Assembly: GCA_040376925.1 (NCBI GenBank)
Contig: JBEIPU010000001.1
Coordinates: 24,883 to 88,882 of the forward strand
Source: RAM1 sp040376925
GTDB lineage: Bacteria; Pseudomonadota; Gammaproteobacteria; Burkholderiales; Burkholderiaceae_C
Direction of reading: 5' to 3'
Length of the DNA stretch: 64,000 bases
Shown: in pieces, positions 42,493-50,608 of the stretch
Layout: every line of letters begins with the position of its first letter
Position numbering within the stretch: the first letter of the stretch is position 1
Made by a program: the position numbers and the translations under genes
The notes under the pieces: model-generated
The model's input: the letters and a program-made list of their open reading frames with translations, nothing else
What the model was told of the DNA's origin: nothing
Database searches by the model: none

Positions 42493-43583
42493 GCCTGTTG
42501 CCGCCGCCCATCGCCCTGCCCTTTGAACCGCGGCGCCTGACCCTCAATGAGGCAGAAGGCCGCACGCTGCTGGCCCAGCATGTGCGGCGCTGCCGCTTCC
42601 TGCTGGGCGACGACACCTGGGAGATGTCGCTGGAGCCGCTGGCGCGCGGCGCGACCCTGGCGTTCGGCCCGAACGACTGGCTGGTGCACGCCGAATGGGC
42701 TGGCGCGCCGTTCGAGTTGCGCCTGCCCGCGACAGCCGCCGACCAATGGCTGCGCGCGCGCTTCAGCGCGCTGGAGCTGCCCCAGCTGCCCACGGCGATG
42801 CGCAGCGCCGCTCTGGAGGCCGCGCTGCAGGACGTTCTGGCCACGCTCGAAGCCACGGACCAGGGGCGCGTGCGCATCGACGGCATCGACACGGCAAGGC
42901 AGGCAACGGACGGCCCGGCATCCAACCCCGGCGGCCACCACTTTGGCGTCAGCCTGGGCAGCGGCACGGTGACGCTGTGGGGCACGCTGTCCACCGACGC
43001 GCTGGGGCTGATGCTGATGGCGGGGCTGGCCGCCCGCCAGCCCGCCGCGCGCGGCCCGCTGGCGCAGCAAGACCTGCCGGTGCTGCTGCGCGCGCAGATC
43101 GGTGCGGCCACGCTGTCGCGCGCGCAGCTGCGCAGCCTGCAGCCGGGTGACGCCGTCCTGCTGGAACACAGCTGGGTCAGCCAGGGCGGGCAACTGTGGC
43201 TGGGGCACGGCGGCTGGGGCCTGTTCGTGCGATCGCACGAAGGCCAGCTGGTGGTCACACAACCCTTCCAGAAGTCGGAGGTTCAGATGAATGACGATAT
43301 CGACGGGCCCGCGGGCGATGACCCGCGCGGCAACGACACGCCGGTGGCGCTGGACGCGCTGCCCGTGCGGCTGCAGTTCGACCTGGGCCAGCGCACCATG
43401 CCGCTGGCCCAGGTCAGTGAACTGCAGGTGGGCCAGGTGCTGGACCTGGCCCGGCCGCTTTCGCAGGCGGTGAGCATCCGGGCCAACGGCGCCCTGATCG
43501 GCCTGGGCGAGCTGATGGAGATCGGCGGGCGCATTGCGGTGGGTATCAAGTCGCTCGGCCGCGCGCGGGAGCCGGCCGAATGA
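42489..43583 (+). CDS. sctQ: T3SS sorting platform/C-ring protein SctQ (YscQ/BscQ)
   Basis: A 364-residue protein. The N-terminal and middle parts are Leu/Ala-rich with low conservation. The C-terminal 80 residues are a SpoA/FliN domain (LPVRLQFDLGQRTMPLAQVS; GELMEIGGRIAVGI). SctQ forms the pods of the cytoplasmic platform that receives chaperone-substrate complexes. ATGA overlaps link it to sctP and sctR. An internal start at 43287 is described separately. Confidence 0.93.
   Translation: MSLLPPPIALPFEPRRLTLNEAEGRTLLAQHVRRCRFLLGDDTWEMSLEPLARGATLAFGPNDWLVHAEWAGAPFELRLPATAADQWLRARFSALELPQLPTAMRSAALEAALQDVLATLEATDQGRVRIDGIDTARQATDGPASNPGGHHFGVSLGSGTVTLWGTLSTDALGLMLMAGLAARQPAARGPLAQQDLPVLLRAQIGAATLSRAQLRSLQPGDAVLLEHSWVSQGGQLWLGHGGWGLFVRSHEGQLVVTQPFQKSEVQMNDDIDGPAGDDPRGNDTPVALDALPVRLQFDLGQRTMPLAQVSELQVGQVLDLARPLSQAVSIRANGALIGLGELMEIGGRIAVGIKSLGRAREPAE
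43287..43583 (+). CDS. Probable internal translation product SctQ-C
   Basis: In frame with sctQ, an ATG at 43287 (Met267) is preceded by TCGGAGG with a 5-6 base spacer, a better ribosome site than that of sctQ itself. The product would be 98 residues, covering the SpoA domain and a short acidic N-terminus (MNDDIDGPAGDDPRGND). Homologues YscQ, SsaQ and Spa33 make such a C-terminal fragment that is part of the platform. The dual product is known for the family; here it is inferred. Confidence 0.65.
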   Translation: MNDDIDGPAGDDPRGNDTPVALDALPVRLQFDLGQRTMPLAQVSELQVGQVLDLARPLSQAVSIRANGALIGLGELMEIGGRIAVGIKSLGRAREPAE

Positions 43584-44233
43584 ACGCCGCATCGCTGGAC
43601 CCGATCACCATCATGGTGGTGCTGGCGCTGATGGCGCTGGTGCCCACGGTGGTGGTGTGCGGCACCTCGTTCCTCAAGATCGCGGTGGTGATGTCGCTGC
43701 TGCGCAACGCGCTGGGTGTGCAGCAGATTCCACCGAACATCGCGCTGTACGGGCTGGCACTGGTCATGACCGGCTACATCATGGCCCCGGTGGGCATGAA
43801 GATCCAGGAGTCCATCATGAAGCAGCCCAATGCATCGCGTTCGGTGGAAAGCCTGATCACCACCGTGCGCGCCGGCGCTGAACCGCTGCGCGAGTTCATG
43901 GTGCGCAACAGCAAGGCCGAGCAACGGGAGTTCTTCGTGGGCCATACCCGGCAGCTGTGGGGCCCCGAGCTTTCTGCAGACGTCAAGCCGACGGATTTCA
44001 TGGTGCTGCTGCCGGCGTTCATGGTCAGCGAGATCACGGCGGCGTTCCAGATCGGCTTCCTGCTGTTCCTGCCCTTCATCATCATCGACCTGGTCATCTC
44101 CAACATCCTGCTGGCCATGGGGATGATGATGGTGTCGCCGGTGACGATTTCGCTGCCGCTCAAGCTGTTCCTGTTTGTCGCCGTGGACGGCTGGTCGCGC
44201 CTCATCCACGGGCTGGTCCTGACCTACGTGTAG
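43580..44233 (+). CDS. sctR: T3SS export gate protein SctR (YscR/BscR)
   Basis: A 217-residue inner-membrane protein with four helices. The conserved family signatures are GTSFLKIAVVMSLLRNALGVQQIPPN and, later, FMVLLPAFMVSEITAAFQIGF. SctR with SctS and SctT forms the helical export pore. It overlaps the sctQ stop by 4 bases and is followed by sctS after 6 bases. Confidence 0.98.
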   Translation: MNAASLDPITIMVVLALMALVPTVVVCGTSFLKIAVVMSLLRNALGVQQIPPNIALYGLALVMTGYIMAPVGMKIQESIMKQPNASRSVESLITTVRAGAEPLREFMVRNSKAEQREFFVGHTRQLWGPELSADVKPTDFMVLLPAFMVSEITAAFQIGFLLFLPFIIIDLVISNILLAMGMMMVSPVTISLPLKLFLFVAVDGWSRLIHGLVLTYV

Positions 44234-44239
44234 CGCGCC

Positions 44240-44509
44240 ATGGACCAGGCCGAACTGCTCTCCGTGCTGGGCAAGGCCCTGTACCTCACTTTGTGGCTGT
44301 CTTTGCCCACCATCATCGTGGCATCGGTGGCGGGCACGCTGTTTTCGCTGTTCCAGGCGCTCACGCAGATCCAGGAACAGACGCTCTCGTTCGCAGTCAA
44401 GCTGATCGCGGTCATGGCAACCCTGGCGCTCACGGCCGGCTGGGTGGGCAGCGAGCTTTACAACTACACCGTGATGGTCATGGACGCCATCCCCAGGCTC
44501 GGGCGCTGA
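44240..44509 (+). CDS. sctS: T3SS export gate protein SctS (YscS/BscS)
   Basis: An 89-residue protein with two membrane helices (ALYLTLWLSLPTIIVASVAG; FAVKLIAVMATLALTAGWVG) joined by the conserved QALTQIQEQTL loop. SctS forms, with SctR and SctT, the closed pore complex at the inner membrane. Length and motif match the family exactly. It stands between sctR and sctT. Confidence 0.97.
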   Translation: MDQAELLSVLGKALYLTLWLSLPTIIVASVAGTLFSLFQALTQIQEQTLSFAVKLIAVMATLALTAGWVGSELYNYTVMVMDAIPRLGR

Positions 44510-44512
44510 CGC

Positions 44513-45325
44513 ATGAGCCTGGACACGCTTGCCAACCAGGCACATGAATTTCTCATGGCGCTGGCCTATGCGCAGCCGCGCACGCTGGCAATGCTCACCG
44601 TGCTGCCGCTGTTCAACAGCCAGATCGTTCCGGGCATGCTGCGCCTGGGCATCGCCGCCGGGCTCGGCCTGCTGGTGGCGCCCACACTGCTGCCCCTGGT
44701 TCATGCCGGCCATCCGGCGTCCTACGTCGTCCTGATGCTGCTCAAGGAAGTCTTCGTGGGCTTCTCGATGGGCTTCGCGCTGGCGTTGCCGTTCTGGGCC
44801 TTTGAGGCCGTGGGCTTCCTGATCGACAACCAGCGCGGCGCCAGCATTGCCGCCACCCTGAACCCGCTGACAGGCAACGACAGCTCTCCACTGGGCATCC
44901 TGTTCAACCAGGCGTTCATCGTGTTCTTTCTGATATCGGGCGGGCTGCTGCTGGTCGTGGGCATCCTTTACGACAGCTTTCGCCTCTGGCCCGTCATGGA
45001 CTGGCGCCCGACGCTGCGGCCCGAGACGATACCGCTGCTGCTGGCACAACTGGACCGGCTCATGACCCTGTGCATGCTCTATGGCGCGCCGGTCATCGTC
45101 TCGATGTTCCTGGCCGAGCTGGGGCTGGCGCTGGTCAGCCGCTTCGTGCCGCAGCTACAGGTGTTTTTCCTGGCCATGCCGATCAAGAGCGCCATGGCCC
45201 TGCTGGTGCTGATCATCTATTCGGCCACGCTGTTCGACCTGGCCCTGGATTCGATCAGGGAACTGGCCAGCGCCCTGCCGTTCCTGCAGGACCAGTGGAA
45301 AGACGCAACGGGAGCCCACCGGTGA
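44513..45325 (+). CDS. sctT: T3SS export gate protein SctT (YscT/BscT)
   Basis: A 270-residue protein with about six to eight membrane segments and family signatures (EVFVGFSMGFALALPFWAFE; GFLIDNQRGAS; FLAMPIKSAMALLVLIIY). SctT lies within the export pore with SctR and SctS. Its TGA overlaps the GTG start of sctU. Confidence 0.96.
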   Translation: MSLDTLANQAHEFLMALAYAQPRTLAMLTVLPLFNSQIVPGMLRLGIAAGLGLLVAPTLLPLVHAGHPASYVVLMLLKEVFVGFSMGFALALPFWAFEAVGFLIDNQRGASIAATLNPLTGNDSSPLGILFNQAFIVFFLISGGLLLVVGILYDSFRLWPVMDWRPTLRPETIPLLLAQLDRLMTLCMLYGAPVIVSMFLAELGLALVSRFVPQLQVFFLAMPIKSAMALLVLIIYSATLFDLALDSIRELASALPFLQDQWKDATGAHR

Positions 45326-46386
45326 GCGAAAAAACCGAAGAACCCACACCGCAGAAGATCCGCAAGGCGCGCGAGGACGGCCAGGTCGCGCACAGCAAGG
45401 ACCTGACGCAAACCGTTCTGGTGGTGGCGCTGTTCGGCTACATGCTGGGCAACGCCGAAGCCATCATGCGCGATTTCTCGCAGATGATCCTGATGCCCGC
45501 CGGCCTCATGCGGATGGAGTTCGACCAGGCAGTGAATGCGCTGGCGACGCAACTGCTGCGAAAGTCCGTGGAAATGCTGGCGCCGTTCCTGGGCATCGTG
45601 ATCGGCGTGGGCCTGCTGGTGGAGCTGGCCCAGACGGGCATGAATATTTCGTTCAAGGCGGCGATGCCGTCGGGCAAGAAGCTGGACGTCGCGGCCAATG
45701 CCAAGAACATGGTCAGTGCCAAGAACCTGTTCGAGTTTGTCAAGTCGAACGTCAAGATCGCCCTGCTGTCGGTGGTGGTGTACCTGATGCTGCTGGACGC
45801 CCTGCCTGCGCTGATCACGCTGCCTGGTGGTGGGCTGACAGCCGTGGCTGTGGCTACCGCGATGCTGCTGCAGACCATGATGATCCATGTGTCGGTGGGC
45901 TATGTGGTGCTGTCGGCGGCAGACTTCCTGTGGCAGCGGCGCCACTACACCAACGAGCTCAAGATGTCCAAGGACGAGGTCATCCGTGAGTACAAGGAGG
46001 CCGAAGGCGACCCGCACGTCAAGCACGCGCGCAAGGAGCTTCACCGGGAGATGCTGGAACACAACCAGGCCGAAAGCGCCAGCGGTGCATCGGTCGTGGT
46101 GACCAACCCCACGCACCTGGCCATCGCCATCGCCTACCAGAAGGACGTGACGGCGCTGCCGGTCGTGCTGGCCAAGGGCGAGGATGCCCAGGCCCACCGC
46201 ATCACGGCCGTGGCACGCCGCCACGGCATCCCGGTGCTGCAGAACATCCCGCTGGCGCGCGCGCTCATGGCAACGGCCCACATCAACGACTACATCCCGT
46301 CCGACCTGATCGAGCCAGTGGCACAGGTGCTGCTGCTGGTCAACGAGATGAGGGCCCAGGAGCCCGTGCACCACCAGGAGCAATGA
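45322..46386 (+). CDS. sctU: T3SS autoproteolytic switch protein SctU (YscU/BscU)
   Basis: A 354-residue protein beginning at GTG 45322, which overlaps the sctT TGA (GTGA). The N-terminus SEKTEEPTPQKIRKAREDGQ is the FlhB-family hallmark. Four membrane helices lie in residues 30-200. The cytoplasmic tail has the self-cleavage motif NPTH at 262-265. Cleavage between Asn and Pro is needed for the substrate switch, together with SctP. All key residues are present. Confidence 0.97.
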   Translation: MSEKTEEPTPQKIRKAREDGQVAHSKDLTQTVLVVALFGYMLGNAEAIMRDFSQMILMPAGLMRMEFDQAVNALATQLLRKSVEMLAPFLGIVIGVGLLVELAQTGMNISFKAAMPSGKKLDVAANAKNMVSAKNLFEFVKSNVKIALLSVVVYLMLLDALPALITLPGGGLTAVAVATAMLLQTMMIHVSVGYVVLSAADFLWQRRHYTNELKMSKDEVIREYKEAEGDPHVKHARKELHREMLEHNQAESASGASVVVTNPTHLAIAIAYQKDVTALPVVLAKGEDAQAHRITAVARRHGIPVLQNIPLARALMATAHINDYIPSDLIEPVAQVLLLVNEMRAQEPVHHQEQ

Positions 46387-46856
46387 ACATGGCCACCACC
46401 AATGACACCGAAACCACCGGCGGGCGCGCACCGGCTGCGGTGTCCCCGCCGGTGCGGGCCTTCGTGCAGCGGCACCGCATTCCGTCGGCGTCCATCCGGC
46501 CCGACGGCCGGGTGGTGCTGAGCATCGACCAGCATTACCGTGTTCAGCTGATCCCCGCGCCACACAACCGCGTGGCCATCCAGCACGAACTGCTGGCCTT
46601 GCCTGACCAGGAGTCCCGCGCCTTTGACGACCTGCTGCTGCGCCTGGCCAAAGCCGCCTGCGGCCTGCTGCAGCAGCACGCCAGCACGCTGAGCATCGAC
46701 CGCCGGCGTCACGCCCTGGTGCTGCAGCAGACCGTTGAAGCCAGCGCCGATCTCGCCGCCCTGGAAGGCGCGCTGGCCGACTTCACCAACACGCTCCCCT
46801 TCTGGGGCCACCTGTGCCGCGCCGAAGCGGCGAACCCTCAACGGATGTCCTCATGA
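46383..46856 (+). CDS. YscB/BscW-like T3SS chaperone upstream of sctC
   Basis: A 157-residue protein. Residues 25-130 show the CesT/YscB pattern: strands PSASIRPDGRVVLSI and YRVQLIPAPHNRVAIQHEL, a helix FDDLLLRLAKAACGLLQQH, strands LSIDRRRHALVLQQTV, and a C-terminal helix ending LPFWGHLC. yscB stands before yscC in Yersinia and bscW before bscC in Bordetella. YscB with SycN chaperones YopN, so this may pair with the SycN-like protein at 27844-28230. ATGA overlaps link it to sctU and sctC. Confidence 0.75.
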   Translation: MNMATTNDTETTGGRAPAAVSPPVRAFVQRHRIPSASIRPDGRVVLSIDQHYRVQLIPAPHNRVAIQHELLALPDQESRAFDDLLLRLAKAACGLLQQHASTLSIDRRRHALVLQQTVEASADLAALEGALADFTNTLPFWGHLCRAEAANPQRMSS

Positions 46857-48526
46857 ACCCCTCAACCACAAACCTGCACGCTCGCCTGTCGCACCACCTG
46901 CGTGCCGCCGCTGCCGCGGCCCTGATTGCCTGCGCCCCCGCCGCGTTTAGCGGCACCACGCCCTGGCCCGATGCGCCGTACAGCTACTTTGCCAATGGGA
47001 CCGCCCTGGACGCGGTGCTGGCGGACTTTGCCACCAGCTTCAGCCTGTCACTGTCGGTGCAGCCCGACGTGAGCGGCGTGGTCAATGGCAGATTCGCCAC
47101 CCAGTCACCCACCGAATTCCTGACCCGGCTGGCCAGCGTGTATGGCTTTGTCTGGTACACGCACGCGGGTACGCTGTTTGTCAGCCGCGCAAGCGACGTC
47201 GTGACCAAGGGCGTGTCCGCCCCTGGCGGCAACGTGGGCAACATGCGCAAGGCGCTGGCCGACCTGGGTGTACTGGAGCCACGCTTTGGCTGGGGAGAGC
47301 TGGCCGACCATGGCATCGCCATCGTGTCCGGCCCGCCCAGCTACATCCAGCTGATCGAAAACACCATCCGCAACCTGCCCGCGCGCGCGCAGCAGCTTGC
47401 GGTGATCCGGCTGCGGCATGCATCGGCGCTGGACCGAACCATTCCTTACCGGGACGAGCAGCTGTTCATTCCGGGGCTGGCCACCATCCTGCGCGGCATG
47501 GTGGCGGGCACGGTAGCCACACCGGCGCCAGGCAGCGCGGCTGCGGCGCAGGCACCGGCGCTTCGCCCCGCGCCCGCGCTGGGCGGTCCGCCAGACGGTG
47601 CGACCGGCCCCGCCACGGGACCACGGCCGGCGCCCGTGCAGGCTACAGGCGGCGCGGGCACTGGGAGTACAGCGAGTACCGGCGGCGCCCAGCGCCCATC
47701 CATCCAGGCCGAACCGCGCCTGAACGCGCTGATCATCCAGGACGTACCCGAACGCATGCCGCTGTACCAGCAGTTGATCGACCAGCTGGACGTGCCCACC
47801 GCGCAGGTGGAAATCGAGGCCATGATCGTGGACATCAGCACCGACAGCGCCAGTGAACTGGGCGTGAGCTGGTCCGGACGCATTGGCCGCGTGAACTTCG
47901 AGCTGGGCCGGCAGACCGAGCTGACCGCGGCCAGCAATTCAGCGCGCGCAGGCAACTTCCTGATGGCGCAGCTGCGCGCGCTGGAGACCAAGGGCAACGC
48001 CGAAATCATCAGCCGCCCCTCCGTGCTCACGGCCGACAACATGGCGGCGCTGCTGGATCTGTCGGAAACCTTCTACATCCGCAGCCAGGGCGAGCGCGTG
48101 GCCAACGTGACGCCCGTGACCGCCGGCACCACGCTGCGCGTGACGCCGCATGTGGTGCAGATCGACGGCAAGCTGCTGGTGCAGCTGAAGATTGATATTG
48201 AGGACGGCCGCATCAGCGCCCGCCAGGTCGATTCACTGCCCACGGTGGGCCGCACCAGCATCAGCACCGAGGCCACGGTAGACAACGGCGACGCGCTGCT
48301 GATCGCGGGCTATGTGTCCACCAACGACCTGGCGTCCAAAGACCAGGTGCCGGTGCTGGGCGATATCCCTGGCGTGGGTGTGCTGTTCTCCACGCGCACG
48401 CGCACGGTGCAAAAGCGCGAACGGATGTTTTTGATCCGCCCGCGGGTGGTGGGGTGGCCGGGGCAGGCGCCGCTGGCTGCGCCGGTGGCGGCGCAACCCA
48501 CGCCGCGGGCGCCGGGCGCGCAGTAG
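46853..48526 (+). CDS. sctC: T3SS outer-membrane secretin SctC (YscC/BscC)
   Basis: A 557-residue protein from ATG 46853, which overlaps the previous stop. It has a Sec signal peptide (1-33), then N0 (SYFANGTALDAVLADFATSF), N1 and N3 domains. An Ala/Pro/Gly linker (roughly 225-280) interrupts N3. The C-terminal secretin domain ends with VPVLGDIPGVGVLF and the typical RERMFLIRPRVV. SctC forms the outer-membrane ring. It is the last gene of the rightward operon. No strong terminator is seen in the 69 bases that follow. Confidence 0.97.
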   Translation: MNPSTTNLHARLSHHLRAAAAAALIACAPAAFSGTTPWPDAPYSYFANGTALDAVLADFATSFSLSLSVQPDVSGVVNGRFATQSPTEFLTRLASVYGFVWYTHAGTLFVSRASDVVTKGVSAPGGNVGNMRKALADLGVLEPRFGWGELADHGIAIVSGPPSYIQLIENTIRNLPARAQQLAVIRLRHASALDRTIPYRDEQLFIPGLATILRGMVAGTVATPAPGSAAAAQAPALRPAPALGGPPDGATGPATGPRPAPVQATGGAGTGSTASTGGAQRPSIQAEPRLNALIIQDVPERMPLYQQLIDQLDVPTAQVEIEAMIVDISTDSASELGVSWSGRIGRVNFELGRQTELTAASNSARAGNFLMAQLRALETKGNAEIISRPSVLTADNMAALLDLSETFYIRSQGERVANVTPVTAGTTLRVTPHVVQIDGKLLVQLKIDIEDGRISARQVDSLPTVGRTSISTEATVDNGDALLIAGYVSTNDLASKDQVPVLGDIPGVGVLFSTRTRTVQKRERMFLIRPRVVGWPGQAPLAAPVAAQPTPRAPGAQ

Positions 48527-48595
48527 CAGCCGTCAACCTGGAATACACCGCGGCGACAACGCACCCATCGCAACCGACGGGGCCTGTATGAGATG

Positions 48596-50608
48596 TCAAG
48601 GAAGCGCCAGCCGGATGGTCACTGACCCATCCCGTGCCGTTTCGAGAACTTCAAGGCCGCTGGTTTCGCCGTTCCCTGGTAATCGCACGTTCATGTGAAA
48701 GCCGTCTAGCGCCACGATTTCGCCGGTTAGGACAAGACCATCCTCAAACGCAAGATTGACCTTCTGTGATGGCATCAACATGCGTGTGGTGAACTGCAGT
48801 TCGGTTTCTGGATCGCTGACGCTCGACAGAACACGCGGCCTTGCGTGAGCGGCGGCGGTGCGCTCCATGCCAATGGACTCTCTGGATACCGGCCCGGTCG
48901 GCATGCTTGTCGTGTCCGGCCCTTTGTTATCTTGCGGTCTCTTGGTGGGCGTTGGGTGAATATGGACTATTTCTTTGTCGCCAACTTCACTTCCCACTTC
49001 CGGCTCCACAGCCCCGCCCGGCGACATGAATTCGGCCTTGACTGGCGACGGTGTTTGATTCTTTTCGTCACTTGGCACGGGATACTTGTCCTCCTTGACG
49101 TGCGGCGTGGACTCCTTTCGCTCGCCAATCGATTGCATAGATTTCCATTGGCGGCTCTGCACAAGTATCCGTTCCGTCTCGTTGTACTCCAGAAAGATGG
49201 CGTGCTTCTCGGCAACGCTTTCAAAGTGTTCTTTTGTTTCCATCGCACGCCCCACGATCCCCAGCTCTCTCGGGGACATGCGCGCTACACGGTCCGTCGT
49301 CATGGTGCCCCAGCCGGCTTCTGAGAACGCACGAGCCACATTGCGGATTTCGGATTTCATCTGCTTGCGCTGTTTTGTCGTGAAGGCCGGATGCCCGTCC
49401 AGCTGGCGAATCTCGTCCGCGCAGCGGACCAGATTCTTCACGATCGTGTCGAACTCGCGCGCAGCAGTTCTGTATTTCTTGGTAACGCCCACAGACTTCG
49501 CGCGGATGTCCATGATGGACGCAGCCACCGAACCGATGGCCGTGCCGAAGGCGCTCCATTGGTCCATATCGCGATCCGTCGACGCAACAAGTTGTGCCAG
49601 ATCGGTCACGAATGTACCCATCAGGGCGCGCATGGCGCCATGCCGCACAGCGAGCTGGCCCCAGTCCGCCGGGGTCTTGGCGTCGTGGCTGATCTCCAGC
49701 ACTGCGCCCTGACGGGGCGCAACCACCCTCTGCGAAACAATGCTGTAAACCTCGTCCGCAGCTTCCACCAACATGCTGCCAATGGCTGGCGCAGTCATGG
49801 CACACAGCCTGGTGAGCCTGTCAAGCGAGCGTTCGTCGGAAGCCTCTCCCAGAACGCCGCGCAGAACTTCGGGCACGGTCACATACGCATTGATGAAGAT
49901 GGTGGCGGTGTACATCGCCATCTGCCAGCCCAGGCGGGTGTCGTCAAAGGTCTTTTTTTGTTGCCCGGCGAGTTCTTGGCCCGTTTTCATATCCACGATC
50001 TTCAGCTTGGGCATCCAGCCGTTTGTTCCTTGCTGGATGGTGTCGCGTGCCAGACGACCCAAGCGCCAGCCGAGCATCATGCCGGCGAGGTCATAGGCCA
50101 GCAGCATGGGCGGATCGGAATTGTCTCCGTACGATTCGCGCACCACCACCGCCACGGACAATGCGGTAGGCAGCAGGCTTACAAGGTGCCGACTGACGGT
50201 ACCCAAGGGTTGCGCTGGCACGTCCCCGCCGTTGAGCTTGGTCGCCACCCATTCATAGACACTTGATGCCGCCTTGTGAATGCACGTCTGGTCGAAAAGA
50301 AACGTGCCGAACGTTGCCAGCCCGAGAAAAGCGAAGTCCGCATAAAGATCGCCAGACGAATCGCCGGAGGAGTGGCTGGCGTGATACGCCTCCTGCATCG
50401 CCATGCGGACCCCTCCTTGAATGACGAAAGCCGCGCCTTGGGCGAAAGCCGCCCTGGTCGCGAACTGCAGCGCGGCGCCGGTGATGCTCCAGCCCGTCGC
50501 GGGTGTCGGGCGTGGCCGCTTGGTATCGGCGACAAAGGGCGCCGTCACGCCGGGTGATGTAGGGGTCTGTCTGGGTTGAACCACTTCAGGCATCCTTTCA
50601 AACAGCAT
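48596..50608 (-). CDS. Large unknown membrane-associated protein, candidate T3SS substrate
   Basis: A 670-residue protein from ATG 50608 (overlaps the chaperone gene by 11 bases); ATG 50593 with AAAGG just before it is an alternative. I recognise no family. The N-terminal 35 residues are Pro/Thr-rich, like an export signal. Hydrophobic segments lie near 40-75, 90-115, 140-165, 220-250 and 275-290. Residues 300-460 are helical, 460-580 are charged and disordered, and a PilZ-like strand-rich tail (LVLTGEIVALDGFHMNVRLP) ends it. Translation coupling to a double CesT chaperone marks it as that chaperone's probable client, an effector or translocator. Confidence 0.6.
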   Translation of the reverse strand: MLFERMPEVVQPRQTPTSPGVTAPFVADTKRPRPTPATGWSITGAALQFATRAAFAQGAAFVIQGGVRMAMQEAYHASHSSGDSSGDLYADFAFLGLATFGTFLFDQTCIHKAASSVYEWVATKLNGGDVPAQPLGTVSRHLVSLLPTALSVAVVVRESYGDNSDPPMLLAYDLAGMMLGWRLGRLARDTIQQGTNGWMPKLKIVDMKTGQELAGQQKKTFDDTRLGWQMAMYTATIFINAYVTVPEVLRGVLGEASDERSLDRLTRLCAMTAPAIGSMLVEAADEVYSIVSQRVVAPRQGAVLEISHDAKTPADWGQLAVRHGAMRALMGTFVTDLAQLVASTDRDMDQWSAFGTAIGSVAASIMDIRAKSVGVTKKYRTAAREFDTIVKNLVRCADEIRQLDGHPAFTTKQRKQMKSEIRNVARAFSEAGWGTMTTDRVARMSPRELGIVGRAMETKEHFESVAEKHAIFLEYNETERILVQSRQWKSMQSIGERKESTPHVKEDKYPVPSDEKNQTPSPVKAEFMSPGGAVEPEVGSEVGDKEIVHIHPTPTKRPQDNKGPDTTSMPTGPVSRESIGMERTAAAHARPRVLSSVSDPETELQFTTRMLMPSQKVNLAFEDGLVLTGEIVALDGFHMNVRLPGNGETSGLEVLETARDGSVTIRLALP

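Noticed and set aside
41466..43592. A 708-codon open frame opposite sctP and sctQ
   Set aside because: Composition and phase are explained by the Pro/Ala-rich coding strand; the sct genes have strong context and overlaps.
48527..48595. A terminator after sctC
   Set aside because: The 69 bases hold no stem with a T-run; termination of the long operon may be Rho-dependent or lie within the opposite gene.
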